This document shows positions 25,817-35,711 of a stretch of 64,000 bases of DNA, piece after piece. Location: contig JANTFO010000002.1 of NCBI GenBank assembly GCA_024763365.1, positions 1 through 64,000 of the forward strand. Reading direction: 5' to 3'. Numbering within the stretch: position 1 is the first letter of the stretch; each line of letters starts with the position of its first letter. Source of the DNA: Flavobacteriaceae bacterium (lineage in GTDB: Bacteria > Bacteroidota > Bacteroidia > Flavobacteriales > Flavobacteriaceae). The notes beneath the pieces were generated by a model that did no database searches, was not told the origin of the DNA, and was given only the letters and a program-made list of their open reading frames with translations. Position numbers and translations under genes: made by a program.

Positions 25817-25850
25817 CAATCATTTATTAAAAATCTGTAAAAACTTATAT

Positions 25851-28070
25851 ATGTCACACAAAATTATATGGACCGCTGTCGATGAAGCACCTGCATTGGC
25901 TTCCTATTCACTTCTCCCAATCATGAGGAAATTTAGCCAAGTGGCTGATATTGAAATAGAAACAGTAGATATTTCACTAGCTGGCAGAATATTGGCCAAT
26001 TTCCCTGAAAAACTAAAACCCGAACAAAAAGTAAAAGATTACCTTTCTGAGTTGGGACAATTGGTACATCAAAAAGAAGCCAATATCATTAAGCTACCCA
26101 ATATTTCTGCTTCTGTCCCTCAGCTTAAAGCAGCCATAGCCGAACTTCAGGAAAAAGGCTTTGACATACCGAATTATCCTGAAAATCCTGTGTCTGATGA
26201 AGAAGAAAAACTAAAAAAACGCTATGCCGTTTGTTTAGGCTCTGCAGTAAATCCTGTGTTACGTATGGGAAATTCCGATCGTAGGGCAGCTGTTGCCGTA
26301 AAAAAACACGCTCAAAAAAACCCACATAAACTCAAAGCATGGAATACCAATAGCCACACCAATGTGGCACATATGGAGTCAGATGATTTTTATGGCAATG
26401 AAAAATCTGTCGTGATGCCTGCTGATACAAAATTGGACATCATTCTTGAGTCAAAAAATGGTCATAAGACTACCCTTAAAAGTATTGAAACTATAAAAGG
26501 AGAGATTATTGATGCTACTTTTATGAGTGTGACAGCCTTAAAAGATTTTTACAAAAAGGCCATGAGAGATGCAGCCGATGAAAATAATCTTTTTTCGTTG
26601 CACCTAAAAGCGACCATGATGAAAGTTTCAGATCCTATCTTATTTGGTCATGCAGTAGCCACTTATTTTGATGAAGTTTTCACCAAGTATCAAAAGGAAT
26701 TTGAAAATATAGGTGTAAACCCAAATCTCGGTTTGGCTGATCTGTACAAAAAAATGGACAAATTACCTGAAGAAAAACAACTTGAAATTAAAAATGCTAT
26801 TACTGAAACCCATCACAGAAAAGCCGATTTAGCTATGGTCAATAGTGATAAAGGAATCACCAACCTACACAACCCTAATGATGTCATTATCGACGCCTCT
26901 ATGCCGGTTGTGATAAGAGATGGGGGTAAAATGTGGAATAAAAACGGGCAACTACAAGAGTGTAAAGCCGTGATACCGGACAGGACTTATGCAGGTTTTT
27001 ACAAAGTATGTGTAGAAGATTGTAAGGTCAACGGTGCTTATGATGTAGCTACGATGGGTAATGTGTCAAATGTTGGTTTAATGGCTCAAAAAGCGGAAGA
27101 ATATGGTTCACATCCTACTACATTTGAAATTCCCCAAGAAGGCATCGTTTATGTCATGGATACAAACCAAAAAATCCTAATGCAACATGAGGTACAGCAA
27201 GGTGACATTTGGCGCATGTCACGCACCAAGGACATCCCTGTCAAAGATTGGGTTAGATTGGCTGTTGAGCGAGCCCGCATAACAGGCTATCCTGCTATCT
27301 TCTGGTTGGATAAAAACAGAGCACATGATGCCAATATTATCAGCAAAGTAGAAACCTATCTCAAGGATCACGATACTGATGGTTTGGAAATTCAGATTCT
27401 AGCACCGGTTGAGGCCATGCAATATACCCTTAAAAGGGTTAGAGCAGGAGAAAACACTATTTCAGTTACAGGAAATGTATTGAGGGACTACCTGACAGAT
27501 TTATTTCCCATATTGGAATTAGGGACTTCTGCACGTATGCTTTCAATCGTGCCTTTAATCGCCGGAGGAGGATTATTCGAAACCGGAGCCGGCGGATCTG
27601 CTCCCAAACACGTGCAACAATTTATTAAAGAAGGACACTTGCGTTGGGATTCCTTAGGAGAATTCCTAGCTTTTGCAGAATCTCTCAGGTTTATCGCTCA
27701 AAAAACGAATGATCAACAAATCAACATTTTGGCGAATGCTTTGGACGATGCTAATGAAAAATACTTAGAAAACAGTAAAAATCCTTCCAGAAAAGCTGGC
27801 GAACCCGATACCAAAGCCAGTCACTATTATCTGGCAATGTACTGGGCACAAGCCTTAGCTTCTCAAAATGATTCTACAGCTATAGCTGAAAAGTTCAACC
27901 CACTAGCAGAAGCATTGCAAAACAAAGAAGCACAGATAATTCAAGAAATGCTAGCCATAGAAGGATATTCTCAAGATATTGGCGGGTATTATAAACCTGA
28001 TTTTGACAAGACAGATGCTGCCATGAGGCCTAGTGATACTTTGAATAATATGCTTAGTAGTTTTAAATAA
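25851..28070 (+). CDS. icd: NADP-dependent isocitrate dehydrogenase, monomeric
   Basis: The start at 25851 (MSHKIIWTAVDEAPALASYS) gives 739 residues, the usual size for monomeric IDH; the frame upstream does not resemble the family. Family blocks visible include GSAVNPVLRMGNSDRRA, HMESDDFYGNEKS, MDTNQKILMQHEVQQGD, MLSIVPLIAGGGLFETGAGG and KHVQQF. It oxidises isocitrate to 2-oxoglutarate with NADP+, giving NADPH. It is unrelated in length and sequence to the dimeric IDH of E. coli. The gene ends at a GC-rich 18-bp inverted repeat. Confidence 0.95.
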   Translation: MSHKIIWTAVDEAPALASYSLLPIMRKFSQVADIEIETVDISLAGRILANFPEKLKPEQKVKDYLSELGQLVHQKEANIIKLPNISASVPQLKAAIAELQEKGFDIPNYPENPVSDEEEKLKKRYAVCLGSAVNPVLRMGNSDRRAAVAVKKHAQKNPHKLKAWNTNSHTNVAHMESDDFYGNEKSVVMPADTKLDIILESKNGHKTTLKSIETIKGEIIDATFMSVTALKDFYKKAMRDAADENNLFSLHLKATMMKVSDPILFGHAVATYFDEVFTKYQKEFENIGVNPNLGLADLYKKMDKLPEEKQLEIKNAITETHHRKADLAMVNSDKGITNLHNPNDVIIDASMPVVIRDGGKMWNKNGQLQECKAVIPDRTYAGFYKVCVEDCKVNGAYDVATMGNVSNVGLMAQKAEEYGSHPTTFEIPQEGIVYVMDTNQKILMQHEVQQGDIWRMSRTKDIPVKDWVRLAVERARITGYPAIFWLDKNRAHDANIISKVETYLKDHDTDGLEIQILAPVEAMQYTLKRVRAGENTISVTGNVLRDYLTDLFPILELGTSARMLSIVPLIAGGGLFETGAGGSAPKHVQQFIKEGHLRWDSLGEFLAFAESLRFIAQKTNDQQINILANALDDANEKYLENSKNPSRKAGEPDTKASHYYLAMYWAQALASQNDSTAIAEKFNPLAEALQNKEAQIIQEMLAIEGYSQDIGGYYKPDFDKTDAAMRPSDTLNNMLSSFK

Positions 28071-28073
28071 AAA

Positions 28074-28112
28074 AGTTGTTCCGCTCGGCGCAAAGCGCCG
28101 AGCGGAACAACT
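28074..28112. terminator. GC-rich 18-bp perfect inverted repeat
   Basis: AGTTGTTCCGCTCGGCGC, loop AAA, exact complement. It separates convergent icd and the DUF349 gene and is far richer in GC than its surroundings. It probably ends transcription from both sides. Confidence 0.75.
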
Positions 28113-28135
28113 AATGTTTTTGATTCAGAAAAGTT

Positions 28136-30172
28136 TTACGAAATTGACCTTAAGAAAGTCAATTTTGCTTCCCATATAGATAATTCAAAATCTAGTTTTT
28201 CTACATTTTTAAGAATCTTTTTGATCATCGGATTAGATTCATCTGCATTAGAGAAAAACTGTATATTGTTTTCCAATTGTTGTTTTTCTCTCGAAATTTC
28301 ATCTATTTTTTTACGGACAAACTGCACTTCATAATTGATTTTATTGAAATCTTTCTGTGCTATAAACTCATTGATCATATTTTCGTATCTGATGAGTATA
28401 CTTTCTTTTTTATCAATAGAAAGTTTGTCAAAGCATAAATCGATGAGCTTGTTGAATTTAGAACTAATATAGCGTTGTTTCATAGGCACAACACCCAGCT
28501 CATTCCACTCTTTAATGATTGTTTTTAAGGCTTTTAAATCTAATTCAATGTCACCAGCATCCAATTTTTCTTTGAAGTCCTCATAGAACTCTTTTTTCTT
28601 GATAAATACTTCATTCTGCTCCTCAAAAACCGAATCCTGAAAATTATGCAAGCGGTTAAAATAATGATTACAAGCTTCTTTGAATCGTTTCCAAATCTTA
28701 TCGGATTGACTTCGTGGCACATGTCCGATTTTTTTCCAATCGTTTTGGATATTCTTCATGATTTCTGTAACTGTATCCCAATCCTCACTGTCTTTTAGGG
28801 ATTCTGCCTGCTCTACCAACTTCATTTTTTTATCCAAATTCTCTTTCTGCTCATTTTTAAGATCTTTATAATAATTATTCTTTTCTTGATTAAATTTTTT
28901 GGTAGCTTCTTTAAAACGGTTCCAAATCTTAGCGTTTACATTTCTGGGAACTCGGCCAATTGAAAAGAAACGCTCACGTAAATTTTCAATTTCCTTAATA
29001 CTCTTCTGCCAGTCATGATGTGTCTTATTTCCTGAAGTATCATAATTTTCAATTTCTTCTATTACAGCTTCTTTCATCAAAACATTTTCCTGGTATTGAC
29101 CTTTAAGTTCTTCAAAAATCTCATGTCTTTTATCATGGATCTTTTTAGTAGCTGCACTAAAACGTTCCCAGACTTTTTCTCTTAATTCTCGAGACACCGG
29201 ACCTATCTCCTCTTTCCAAATCATATGTAACTCTTGTAGCTCTTTGAATGCTTCATTGACATTCTCACTTTCTGCTAAAACTTCAGCTCGGGCAATAAGT
29301 TTTAATTTTTCATCCAAATTATGCTGAAAATCAAGGTCTCTTAAATCATTGCGAAGGTGTAATAGATCATAAAAACGCTCGGTATGAAAATGATATGTTC
29401 TCCAAAGATCTGTGTAATATTCACGCGATACCGGTCCTACTTCTCTCCATTTCTGTTGGATATCCTTAAAGTGCTTGAACATTTCACCACCGTCACCATT
29501 GTCAACCAAGTCTTTGAGCTCTTCAATAATGTTTCGTTTTTTAAGTAAATTCTCTTCGTAGGCTTTTTGAATATTTTTTTGATACTCTTGCAACCTTCTT
29601 TTATATTGAAGTAACACTTCATTATAAGTAGCCTGAACAGGATTTTCATAGTGAAAATCTATACTGTTACCCCCTTCCTTTAAAAATTGATCTTTGGCTT
29701 CTTTAAGTTCCTTACCAAACTTACGATTAAAGGTCTTTTTGAGTAAATCTACATGTTTTCTAATGCTTTGTATGGGGTGCTCCTGAAGTAAATTTTGGAT
29801 TGCAGCAACTATACCCGCAAGGTCCATAGATTTGTAATCTTCAATAGGAATTTCCTCTTCTGTAATCTTTTCTGATGAGGCAGCCACCTCTTTCTCAATA
29901 GCATCAACAGCTTTTTTAATTTCATCACCTTCTTTAGTTGCCTCTACCGAATCATCGTGATTTACAATCTGATCTTCCTGATCAACATCTACTTCAGAAT
30001 TCTCTGTTGTCTCTTCAGTTGTTTCGGATTCTAAAACTTCAGCATCTTTATTGGTATCAGCAGGATCATCAGGAGTTATGTCTTGCTCTATTTCTACAGA
30101 TTTTGATTCTTCTTTTGGTTGGCTTTCGTTTGACTCCGGTAATTTACTATTGTCTTTGTCTAACATTTTCAA
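28136..30172 (-). CDS. DUF349 repeat protein
   Basis: The 678-residue protein has an acidic low-complexity N-terminus (about 1-100, rich in Glu, Asp, Thr and Ser) and then about five DUF349 repeats. Each repeat has the pattern W-(R/K)-x2-G-x-V-(S/P)-R followed by an R-F-x2-A or R-Y-H-F turn: QQKWREVGPVSREYY, MIWKEEIGPVSRE, RFFSIGRVPRN, DWKKIGHVPRS and EWNELGVVPMK. The protein is very helical and likely an extended rod. DUF349 proteins are conserved in Bacteroidota; no molecular role is settled. A good promoter lies at 30199-30229. Confidence 0.85.
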   Translation of the reverse strand: MKMLDKDNSKLPESNESQPKEESKSVEIEQDITPDDPADTNKDAEVLESETTEETTENSEVDVDQEDQIVNHDDSVEATKEGDEIKKAVDAIEKEVAASSEKITEEEIPIEDYKSMDLAGIVAAIQNLLQEHPIQSIRKHVDLLKKTFNRKFGKELKEAKDQFLKEGGNSIDFHYENPVQATYNEVLLQYKRRLQEYQKNIQKAYEENLLKKRNIIEELKDLVDNGDGGEMFKHFKDIQQKWREVGPVSREYYTDLWRTYHFHTERFYDLLHLRNDLRDLDFQHNLDEKLKLIARAEVLAESENVNEAFKELQELHMIWKEEIGPVSRELREKVWERFSAATKKIHDKRHEIFEELKGQYQENVLMKEAVIEEIENYDTSGNKTHHDWQKSIKEIENLRERFFSIGRVPRNVNAKIWNRFKEATKKFNQEKNNYYKDLKNEQKENLDKKMKLVEQAESLKDSEDWDTVTEIMKNIQNDWKKIGHVPRSQSDKIWKRFKEACNHYFNRLHNFQDSVFEEQNEVFIKKKEFYEDFKEKLDAGDIELDLKALKTIIKEWNELGVVPMKQRYISSKFNKLIDLCFDKLSIDKKESILIRYENMINEFIAQKDFNKINYEVQFVRKKIDEISREKQQLENNIQFFSNADESNPMIKKILKNVEKLDFELSIWEAKLTFLRSIS

Positions 30173-30198
30173 AATGTTTTAAGGTTCCTATGAATGGA

Positions 30199-30229
30199 TA
30201 AAGATACCAATTGCCCATTATCTGACAAA
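30199..30229 (-). promoter_or_regulatory. Promoter of the DUF349 gene
   Basis: On the minus strand TTTG (30226-30229), 19 bases, then TATCTTTA (30199-30206), one base off TAnnTTTG. Confidence 0.6.
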
Positions 30230-30267
30230 AGATTTTCATCAAATCAAGTAAAATTTAGCATTAGCTA

Positions 30268-31026
30268 CTATAAATTCCAAATTTCCCAGGATTTTTCTGC
30301 CTGTAAGTGGAGCATTTCTAGGCCATTTTTAATTTGCGCACCTTGCTCCAAGGCTTTTTTTAAAAATAAAGTTTGGGTGGGATTATAAACCAAGTCATAT
30401 ACTAGGTAAGATGAGTTGAACAGATGGTAAGGAATGTCGGGAAAAGTATTGATGTTAGGAGTAGTCCCCACAGGGGTACAATTAATGACTATCTGATATT
30501 TTTGAAATATATCTTTATCAAGTTGGGCATAGCTATAAGCATCGGATTTTTCATTTCTACTCACAAACGTCGAAGCTATTCCCATCTGGGAAAATGCATA
30601 CTTTATAGCCATAGCTACTCCACCGGTACCTAAAATCAATGCTGCACGGTGATGTTCTTGTATAAAAGGGCTTATACTTTCTTGAAAAGCAACATAATCT
30701 GTATTGTACGCACATAGTTTTTTCTTTCTTACTTGTATGACATTCACAGCATTAATTTTCTGGACTTCTGGGCTTAATTCATCCATAAAACTCAGTACCG
30801 TTGTTTTATACGGAATGGTTACATTGAGCCCTTTATATTGAAAAACTTCGCGCTTAAAAAAATGTGCTAATGCCTGTTCACGCTCAAAAGATATATTGGT
30901 ATAACTATAATTATGTAAGCCTTCTTTTTGAAATTTTTCTTGAAAGTACGATTGTGAAAAAGAATAGTGTAATTCTTTCCCTATCAAACCGTAACGATTA
31001 TTATCTATGTTGATTTTTGTCCCCAT
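30268..31026 (-). CDS. aroE: Shikimate dehydrogenase
   Basis: The 252-residue protein has the AroE layout: YGLIGKELHYSFSQSYF (the SxS shikimate-binding block), GLNVTIPYKTTVL with the catalytic lysine, the Rossmann-type GTGGVAMAIKYAF, and NCTPVGTTPN. It reduces 3-dehydroshikimate with NADPH in aromatic amino acid synthesis. Its start overlaps the end of the DUF368 gene by 22 bases, pointing to translational coupling. The aroQ gene lies 6 kb away. Confidence 0.93.
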   Translation of the reverse strand: MGTKINIDNNRYGLIGKELHYSFSQSYFQEKFQKEGLHNYSYTNISFEREQALAHFFKREVFQYKGLNVTIPYKTTVLSFMDELSPEVQKINAVNVIQVRKKKLCAYNTDYVAFQESISPFIQEHHRAALILGTGGVAMAIKYAFSQMGIASTFVSRNEKSDAYSYAQLDKDIFQKYQIVINCTPVGTTPNINTFPDIPYHLFNSSYLVYDLVYNPTQTLFLKKALEQGAQIKNGLEMLHLQAEKSWEIWNL

Positions 31027-31931
31027 TTTTCAAGGGCTAATATAAGTAGAAAACCTGCAAAGCCTAGTATAATTGCCCAAAGTATTTGTGGATCTCCATC
31101 ATATTGGGTTGGCCACACATTTTTTTCTGTCAACAATACAGGTTTTTCATTCGTAAAGCTGTTTTCTATTGCTACTTTCCATGGCCATATCTTAGTTAAA
31201 GCTCCGATGATAAATCCTGTTAAAAGTGCTAAAGTAGCTGATTTGTAATGGCTTAAGAAATATTTTAAAACTCTTGAAAAAGATAGCAAACCTACCACGG
31301 CTCCTACTCCTACAATGGCAATTATCTTAAAATTAAATTCATGTACAGCATTTAAAACTACTTGATATACACCCAATAAAACTAAAATAAAAGCTCCGGA
31401 AATTCCCGGTAATATCATGGCGGTAATAGCCAAAGCACCGGACAAAAACAAATAAAGATATTCTGGATCTGTAGATTGAACGGGCTGAAAAGTAGTTATT
31501 AAATAAGCCGAAATGATACCGGTTATTAATGAAAAAATGCTCCTAATATTCCAAACTTTAATCTGTTTTCCAACAAACCAAATACTGGCTATCACCAAAC
31601 CAAAAAAGAAGGACCAGATCAACACTGGTTTATGTAGTAATAGCCAACTTAAAAGCTTTGCCAGGGATAATACACTGATACCAATTCCCAAAAGTAGTGC
31701 CACTAAAAAATTAAGATTAGCTTTCTGCCACGCAGCTTTAATTCCTTTATTCTTTAAAACTGGAATCAAGGATAATTTAAATGCATTGATCGTATCGAGA
31801 AGTTCTTCATAAATTCCAGAAATAAAAGCAATAGTACCTCCGGATACTCCCGGCACTACATCTGCTGCCCCCATAGCCATACCCTTCAAAGTAATGATAA
31901 AATAATCAAGAAAAGATCTTTTCTCCTTCAT
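31005..31931 (-). CDS. DUF368 (PopT-type) undecaprenyl-phosphate transporter
   Basis: The 308-residue protein has about eight membrane spans and the DUF368 opening, KGMAMGAADVVPGVSGGTIAF, which continues as a repeated motif, MILPGISGAFILVLLG. The inverted repeat of the two PG(V/I)SG loops fits a two-fold transporter. In other bacteria DUF368 members (PopT) recycle undecaprenyl phosphate across the membrane for cell-wall synthesis; I assign the same role by family. It overlaps aroE and follows the TPR gene by six bases. Confidence 0.88.
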   Translation of the reverse strand: MKEKRSFLDYFIITLKGMAMGAADVVPGVSGGTIAFISGIYEELLDTINAFKLSLIPVLKNKGIKAAWQKANLNFLVALLLGIGISVLSLAKLLSWLLLHKPVLIWSFFFGLVIASIWFVGKQIKVWNIRSIFSLITGIISAYLITTFQPVQSTDPEYLYLFLSGALAITAMILPGISGAFILVLLGVYQVVLNAVHEFNFKIIAIVGVGAVVGLLSFSRVLKYFLSHYKSATLALLTGFIIGALTKIWPWKVAIENSFTNEKPVLLTEKNVWPTQYDGDPQILWAIILGFAGFLLILALEKWGQKST

Positions 31932-31937
31932 AAAAGC

Positions 31938-33335
31938 CTATAAATTTTGGAATTCAAGGACTATATTCTTAACCATTTTACTGTGGTGAATGGAAGGAAA
32001 CATACTTTTAAATAATTTATAATTACTACTGTCGTGGTTTAAAGCGTTCAAAAGATGTTTCTTACCTAACATAGGGCTTCCGGTTCGAAAATAGTAACCA
32101 CTTAATCTATAGTCAATTTGAGATTGGTTTCCGTAATAAATTTCGGCTTCCAGCAAAACCTTGATGGCTTCGTTAAAATCAGCATTTAAAAAATGGGTGT
32201 CCGCTAAGTCCAAATATGTGTTTAAATTCCTATCACCCAACTGTATACACTTCTCAAAAGATTTAGCTGCTTCTTTATAAAAAGGTATTTTTAAATTAGC
32301 TTTTGCGAACAGTTTCCAATATTTGGGATTCTCGTCATTAATATCTATCAATTTGTTCAAATAATAAATAGCTTTCCTAAAATTGTTTTGCTCTAAATAC
32401 AATTCCGACAAAGCAATCAAAGGTTTGTCCAAATACGGGTCTTGCTCAATAGATTCTAAATAATATTTTATAGCATTATCAAAATCTTTAAGTATTCTGT
32501 AATTCTCTGCAATCTTAAAATAAACAAATGCAGAAGCATCATCAATTTTTACAGATAACAGATAATTTTCAATTGCTTCTTCATTTCTGTAAATGGCTTC
32601 CAGACTTTTGGCTTTTTCCACATAAGCTCCTATAAAAAACTCATCGACCAGTAAGGCGTATTCATAGCTTCTAATAGCATCGTAATGCCTATTTAGTTGA
32701 GCATATTGCAAGCCTAACTGATGCCAGGCAATTTCACTGTAAGGATTGTTATTGATATATTTATTTAAATAATTTATTGAATCTTGCTGCCTGTTCAACA
32801 TATTGAAACAATACACCACATTATGTAATAAAGTGTCGTCTTCCGTGTCTATCCTGATGCATCTTTTAAAATAAGCCAAAGCATTGGCAAAATCATCCAA
32901 AAACATAAATTCCATACCTATCAGTGAAAGGACATCGGTATCGTCATTCTCTGCTAGCTTAAGAGCCTTTTTTAATAATTCTATCGCTTCCAGATGTTGC
33001 TCTTTTTTTGATAACAATAAGGCTTTTTGAATATAGATATCTTCATTATTGGGCTCAATATGTGTCAAGGTATCCAAAAGTTGAACAGCTTTTTCAAACT
33101 TATCCTGAATAATAAAGAGTTCGGCTTGTAGCAATTGTATGCTACTAGTATCCGGATGTTGAGACATGGCCAAAACCAAAGCTTTTTTGGCTAAATTGAT
33201 CTGAGCGTGGTCCAAATAATACTTAATGATGTTCTCAAATTCCTGAGAATCAAAAAAATACACGTTATCTGTTTTGAGCATTCGCTCAAACCTTTCTATG
33301 CTTGTATATAAATTTTCTTCTGGGTTGAAATCCAT
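31938..33335 (-). CDS. TPR-repeat protein
   Basis: The 465-residue protein consists almost wholly of tetratricopeptide repeats (about 12), seen for example in EAIELLKKALKLAENDDTD, AIRSYEYALLVDEFFIGAY and DNAIKYYLESIEQDPYLDKP. It has no signal peptide or membrane span, so it is probably a cytoplasmic scaffold. It lies six bases upstream of DUF368 and shares its transcript. Partners are unknown. Confidence 0.82.
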   Translation of the reverse strand: MDFNPEENLYTSIERFERMLKTDNVYFFDSQEFENIIKYYLDHAQINLAKKALVLAMSQHPDTSSIQLLQAELFIIQDKFEKAVQLLDTLTHIEPNNEDIYIQKALLLSKKEQHLEAIELLKKALKLAENDDTDVLSLIGMEFMFLDDFANALAYFKRCIRIDTEDDTLLHNVVYCFNMLNRQQDSINYLNKYINNNPYSEIAWHQLGLQYAQLNRHYDAIRSYEYALLVDEFFIGAYVEKAKSLEAIYRNEEAIENYLLSVKIDDASAFVYFKIAENYRILKDFDNAIKYYLESIEQDPYLDKPLIALSELYLEQNNFRKAIYYLNKLIDINDENPKYWKLFAKANLKIPFYKEAAKSFEKCIQLGDRNLNTYLDLADTHFLNADFNEAIKVLLEAEIYYGNQSQIDYRLSGYYFRTGSPMLGKKHLLNALNHDSSNYKLFKSMFPSIHHSKMVKNIVLEFQNL

Positions 33336-33388
33336 TTTTTAGTGAATTCTATCTGTCTTAAGTAGCTAACTGCTTAAATTCAGTTATA

Positions 33389-33396
33389 CAAACTTA
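33389..33396 (-). promoter_or_regulatory. -7 box for the TPR-DUF368-aroE operon
   Basis: The minus strand reads TAAGTTTG about 55 bases before the TPR start, with an ATTG 17 bases upstream. Confidence 0.4.
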
Positions 33397-33492
33397 CTTC
33401 TTATGTAAAAATACAATATGCCCCAATGTATGAAAAAAAAATAAGTTATCTTTTTTAACAATTTAATTAACACATTTATATAACAATATTAA

Positions 33493-35598
33493 TCAACTAA
33501 TATTTGCCCAAACACCAACTTTTCTATCAATTTCCCTGTAAGTATCTTTTATATCTTTATTTCCCGGCAAATTCAAATTAGGGTCTTTTTTGAGTAAATC
33601 AATCGCTGCATATCTAGCCATTTTTAATTGGGCGTTATCTTTGACAATATCAGCAATTTTTAGACTTAAAACGCCACTCTGCTGGGTACCCATCAAATTA
33701 CCGGGGCCTCGTAATTTTAAATCTACTTCGGCAATCTCAAAACCGTCTGTAGTATCAACCATGGTCTGTAACCGAACTTTGGCATCATTCGAAAGCTTCT
33801 GCCCGGCCATCAAGATACAGTAACTTTGATCAGCTCCACGACCTACCCTGCCTCTTAGTTGATGGAGTTGTGACAAGCCGAATTTTTCTGCACTTTCTAT
33901 GATCATCACACTGGCATTAGGCACATCAACGCCCACTTCAATCACTGTAGTAGCTACTAATATTTGGGTTTTGCCTGTTGCAAATTGTTGCATTTCGTAT
34001 TCCTTGTCTGTTGGTTTCATCTTCCCGTGAACAATACTTACCTGATATTCGGGTTTTGGAAAACTCCTGACAATACTTTCATAACCATCCATCAAATCTT
34101 TATATTCCAATACCTCCGATTCCTCAATTAGGGGATATACAATATAAACTTGCCTGCCCTTTTTGATTTCCTCTCTCACAAACTGAAATACAGAAGCACG
34201 ATTTTTGTCAAATCGCCAGGCTGTTTGAATTTTTTTTCGGCCAGGTGGCAATTCATCAATCACGGAAATATCCAAATCTCCATAAATACTCATAGCCAAA
34301 GTTCTTGGGATAGGGGTAGCGGTCATTACTAATATATGTGGTGGTAACACATTCTTTTTCCACATACGAGCACGTTGTGCTACCCCAAAGCGATGTTGTT
34401 CATCGATAATCACCAAACCTAAATTCTTGAATTTTACCGTATCCTCAAGTAATGCATGTGTGCCAATTAAAATATGTAAATCACCTTCTATCAATGATTT
34501 ATGTATTTCTTTACGCGCTGTTGTTTTAACACTACCTGTCAAAAGTACTACTTTGACAGGCATATCTCCCAACATACGATTGATACTTTCAAAATGTTGT
34601 TGCGCTAGTATTTCGGTTGGCGCCATTAAAGCTACCTGATAATCATTGTCCAAAGCGATAAGTGCCGATAGTAATGCTACAATAGTTTTGCCGGAACCTA
34701 CATCACCTTGTAACAAGCGGTTCATTTGAGCTGAAGAATTCACATCCTTTCTAATCTCTTTTAAGACTCGTTTCTGGGCTCCTGTCAATTCAAAAGGTAG
34801 ATACTCTTTGTAAAATTGATTGAAAAAATCCCCCACTTTTTGAAATGGATAACCTTTTATCTTTTGCTTTCTCAGAATATTTTTTCTAAGCAATTGTAAT
34901 TGTATGAAAAATAACTCCTCAAATTTAAGTCGTAACCTTGCTTTAGATAACTTCTCCTGACTTTGCGGAAAGTGAATTTGAAATAGGGCTTCGTTTTTCG
35001 AAACAAGCTTGTGCTGTTCTATGATCTCTTCTGACAAGGTTTCCTGAAAGCGGTTTTGGAATTGCAAAAACAGGCTTTGGATCAACTTTTGGACCACCTT
35101 GTTGGTAACATTTTTCTTACCCAGTTTTTCGGTAGAAGGGTAAACAGGTTCCAAAGCTGTTCGCAAACTTTTGTTAAAATGCGACCGCAATTCCATCTCG
35201 GGATGCGGCATGGAAAAAGTACTCTTGAATTTACTTGCACGGCCAAAGATCACATAGTCGACTCCGGTTTTTAAATTTTGAGCAATCCACTTGGTTGAAC
35301 GAAACCAAACCAATTCCATAGTGCCGGTTTCATCTGTGAAAGTAGCTACCAGTCGCATTTTTCGTTTTGTTCCTACACTTTGTATACTGGTTATTTGCCC
35401 AATAATTTGAACATCTGCCCCTGACTCTTTTAATTCAGCAATTTTATAAAATTTTGTTCGATCTATATATCTGTTAGGGAAAAAATTGACTAGGTCACCC
35501 AAGGTTTTAATGCCCAATTCTTCTTCGAACAGAATTGATCTGGCAGGGCCGACACCTTCAAGGTAAAGAATACTTTTTTGTAGTAAATTTGTTTCCAT
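33493..35598 (-). CDS. recG: ATP-dependent DNA helicase RecG
   Basis: The 701-residue protein has the wedge (OB) domain in the first third (GVGPARSILFEEELGIKTLG, QIIGQITSIQSVG), motif I LLQGDVGSGKT, DEQH (IIDEQHRFG), MTATPIPRTLA, and the C-terminal helicase block with QLRGRVGRG and RGPGNLMGTQQSG. RecG remodels stalled forks and Holliday junctions. Length and order are normal. It lies alone, divergent from gcvT. Confidence 0.94.
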   Translation of the reverse strand: METNLLQKSILYLEGVGPARSILFEEELGIKTLGDLVNFFPNRYIDRTKFYKIAELKESGADVQIIGQITSIQSVGTKRKMRLVATFTDETGTMELVWFRSTKWIAQNLKTGVDYVIFGRASKFKSTFSMPHPEMELRSHFNKSLRTALEPVYPSTEKLGKKNVTNKVVQKLIQSLFLQFQNRFQETLSEEIIEQHKLVSKNEALFQIHFPQSQEKLSKARLRLKFEELFFIQLQLLRKNILRKQKIKGYPFQKVGDFFNQFYKEYLPFELTGAQKRVLKEIRKDVNSSAQMNRLLQGDVGSGKTIVALLSALIALDNDYQVALMAPTEILAQQHFESINRMLGDMPVKVVLLTGSVKTTARKEIHKSLIEGDLHILIGTHALLEDTVKFKNLGLVIIDEQHRFGVAQRARMWKKNVLPPHILVMTATPIPRTLAMSIYGDLDISVIDELPPGRKKIQTAWRFDKNRASVFQFVREEIKKGRQVYIVYPLIEESEVLEYKDLMDGYESIVRSFPKPEYQVSIVHGKMKPTDKEYEMQQFATGKTQILVATTVIEVGVDVPNASVMIIESAEKFGLSQLHQLRGRVGRGADQSYCILMAGQKLSNDAKVRLQTMVDTTDGFEIAEVDLKLRGPGNLMGTQQSGVLSLKIADIVKDNAQLKMARYAAIDLLKKDPNLNLPGNKDIKDTYREIDRKVGVWANIS

Positions 35599-35645
35599 TA
35601 GATAAAACGAAAGTAAAAAAAAAGCATGATTTTATCAGTGAAAAC

Positions 35646-35677
35646 TTTCTCCTAATCATAAAAAGCTAGTAACTTTG
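35646..35677 (+). promoter_or_regulatory. Promoter of gcvT
   Basis: TTTC (35646-35649), 20 bases, then TAACTTTG (35670-35677), exact at -7 and one base off at -33. Confidence 0.55.
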
Positions 35678-35711
35678 TAAACCTTAAGATAAAAGATATA
35701 AATACAGCGAC

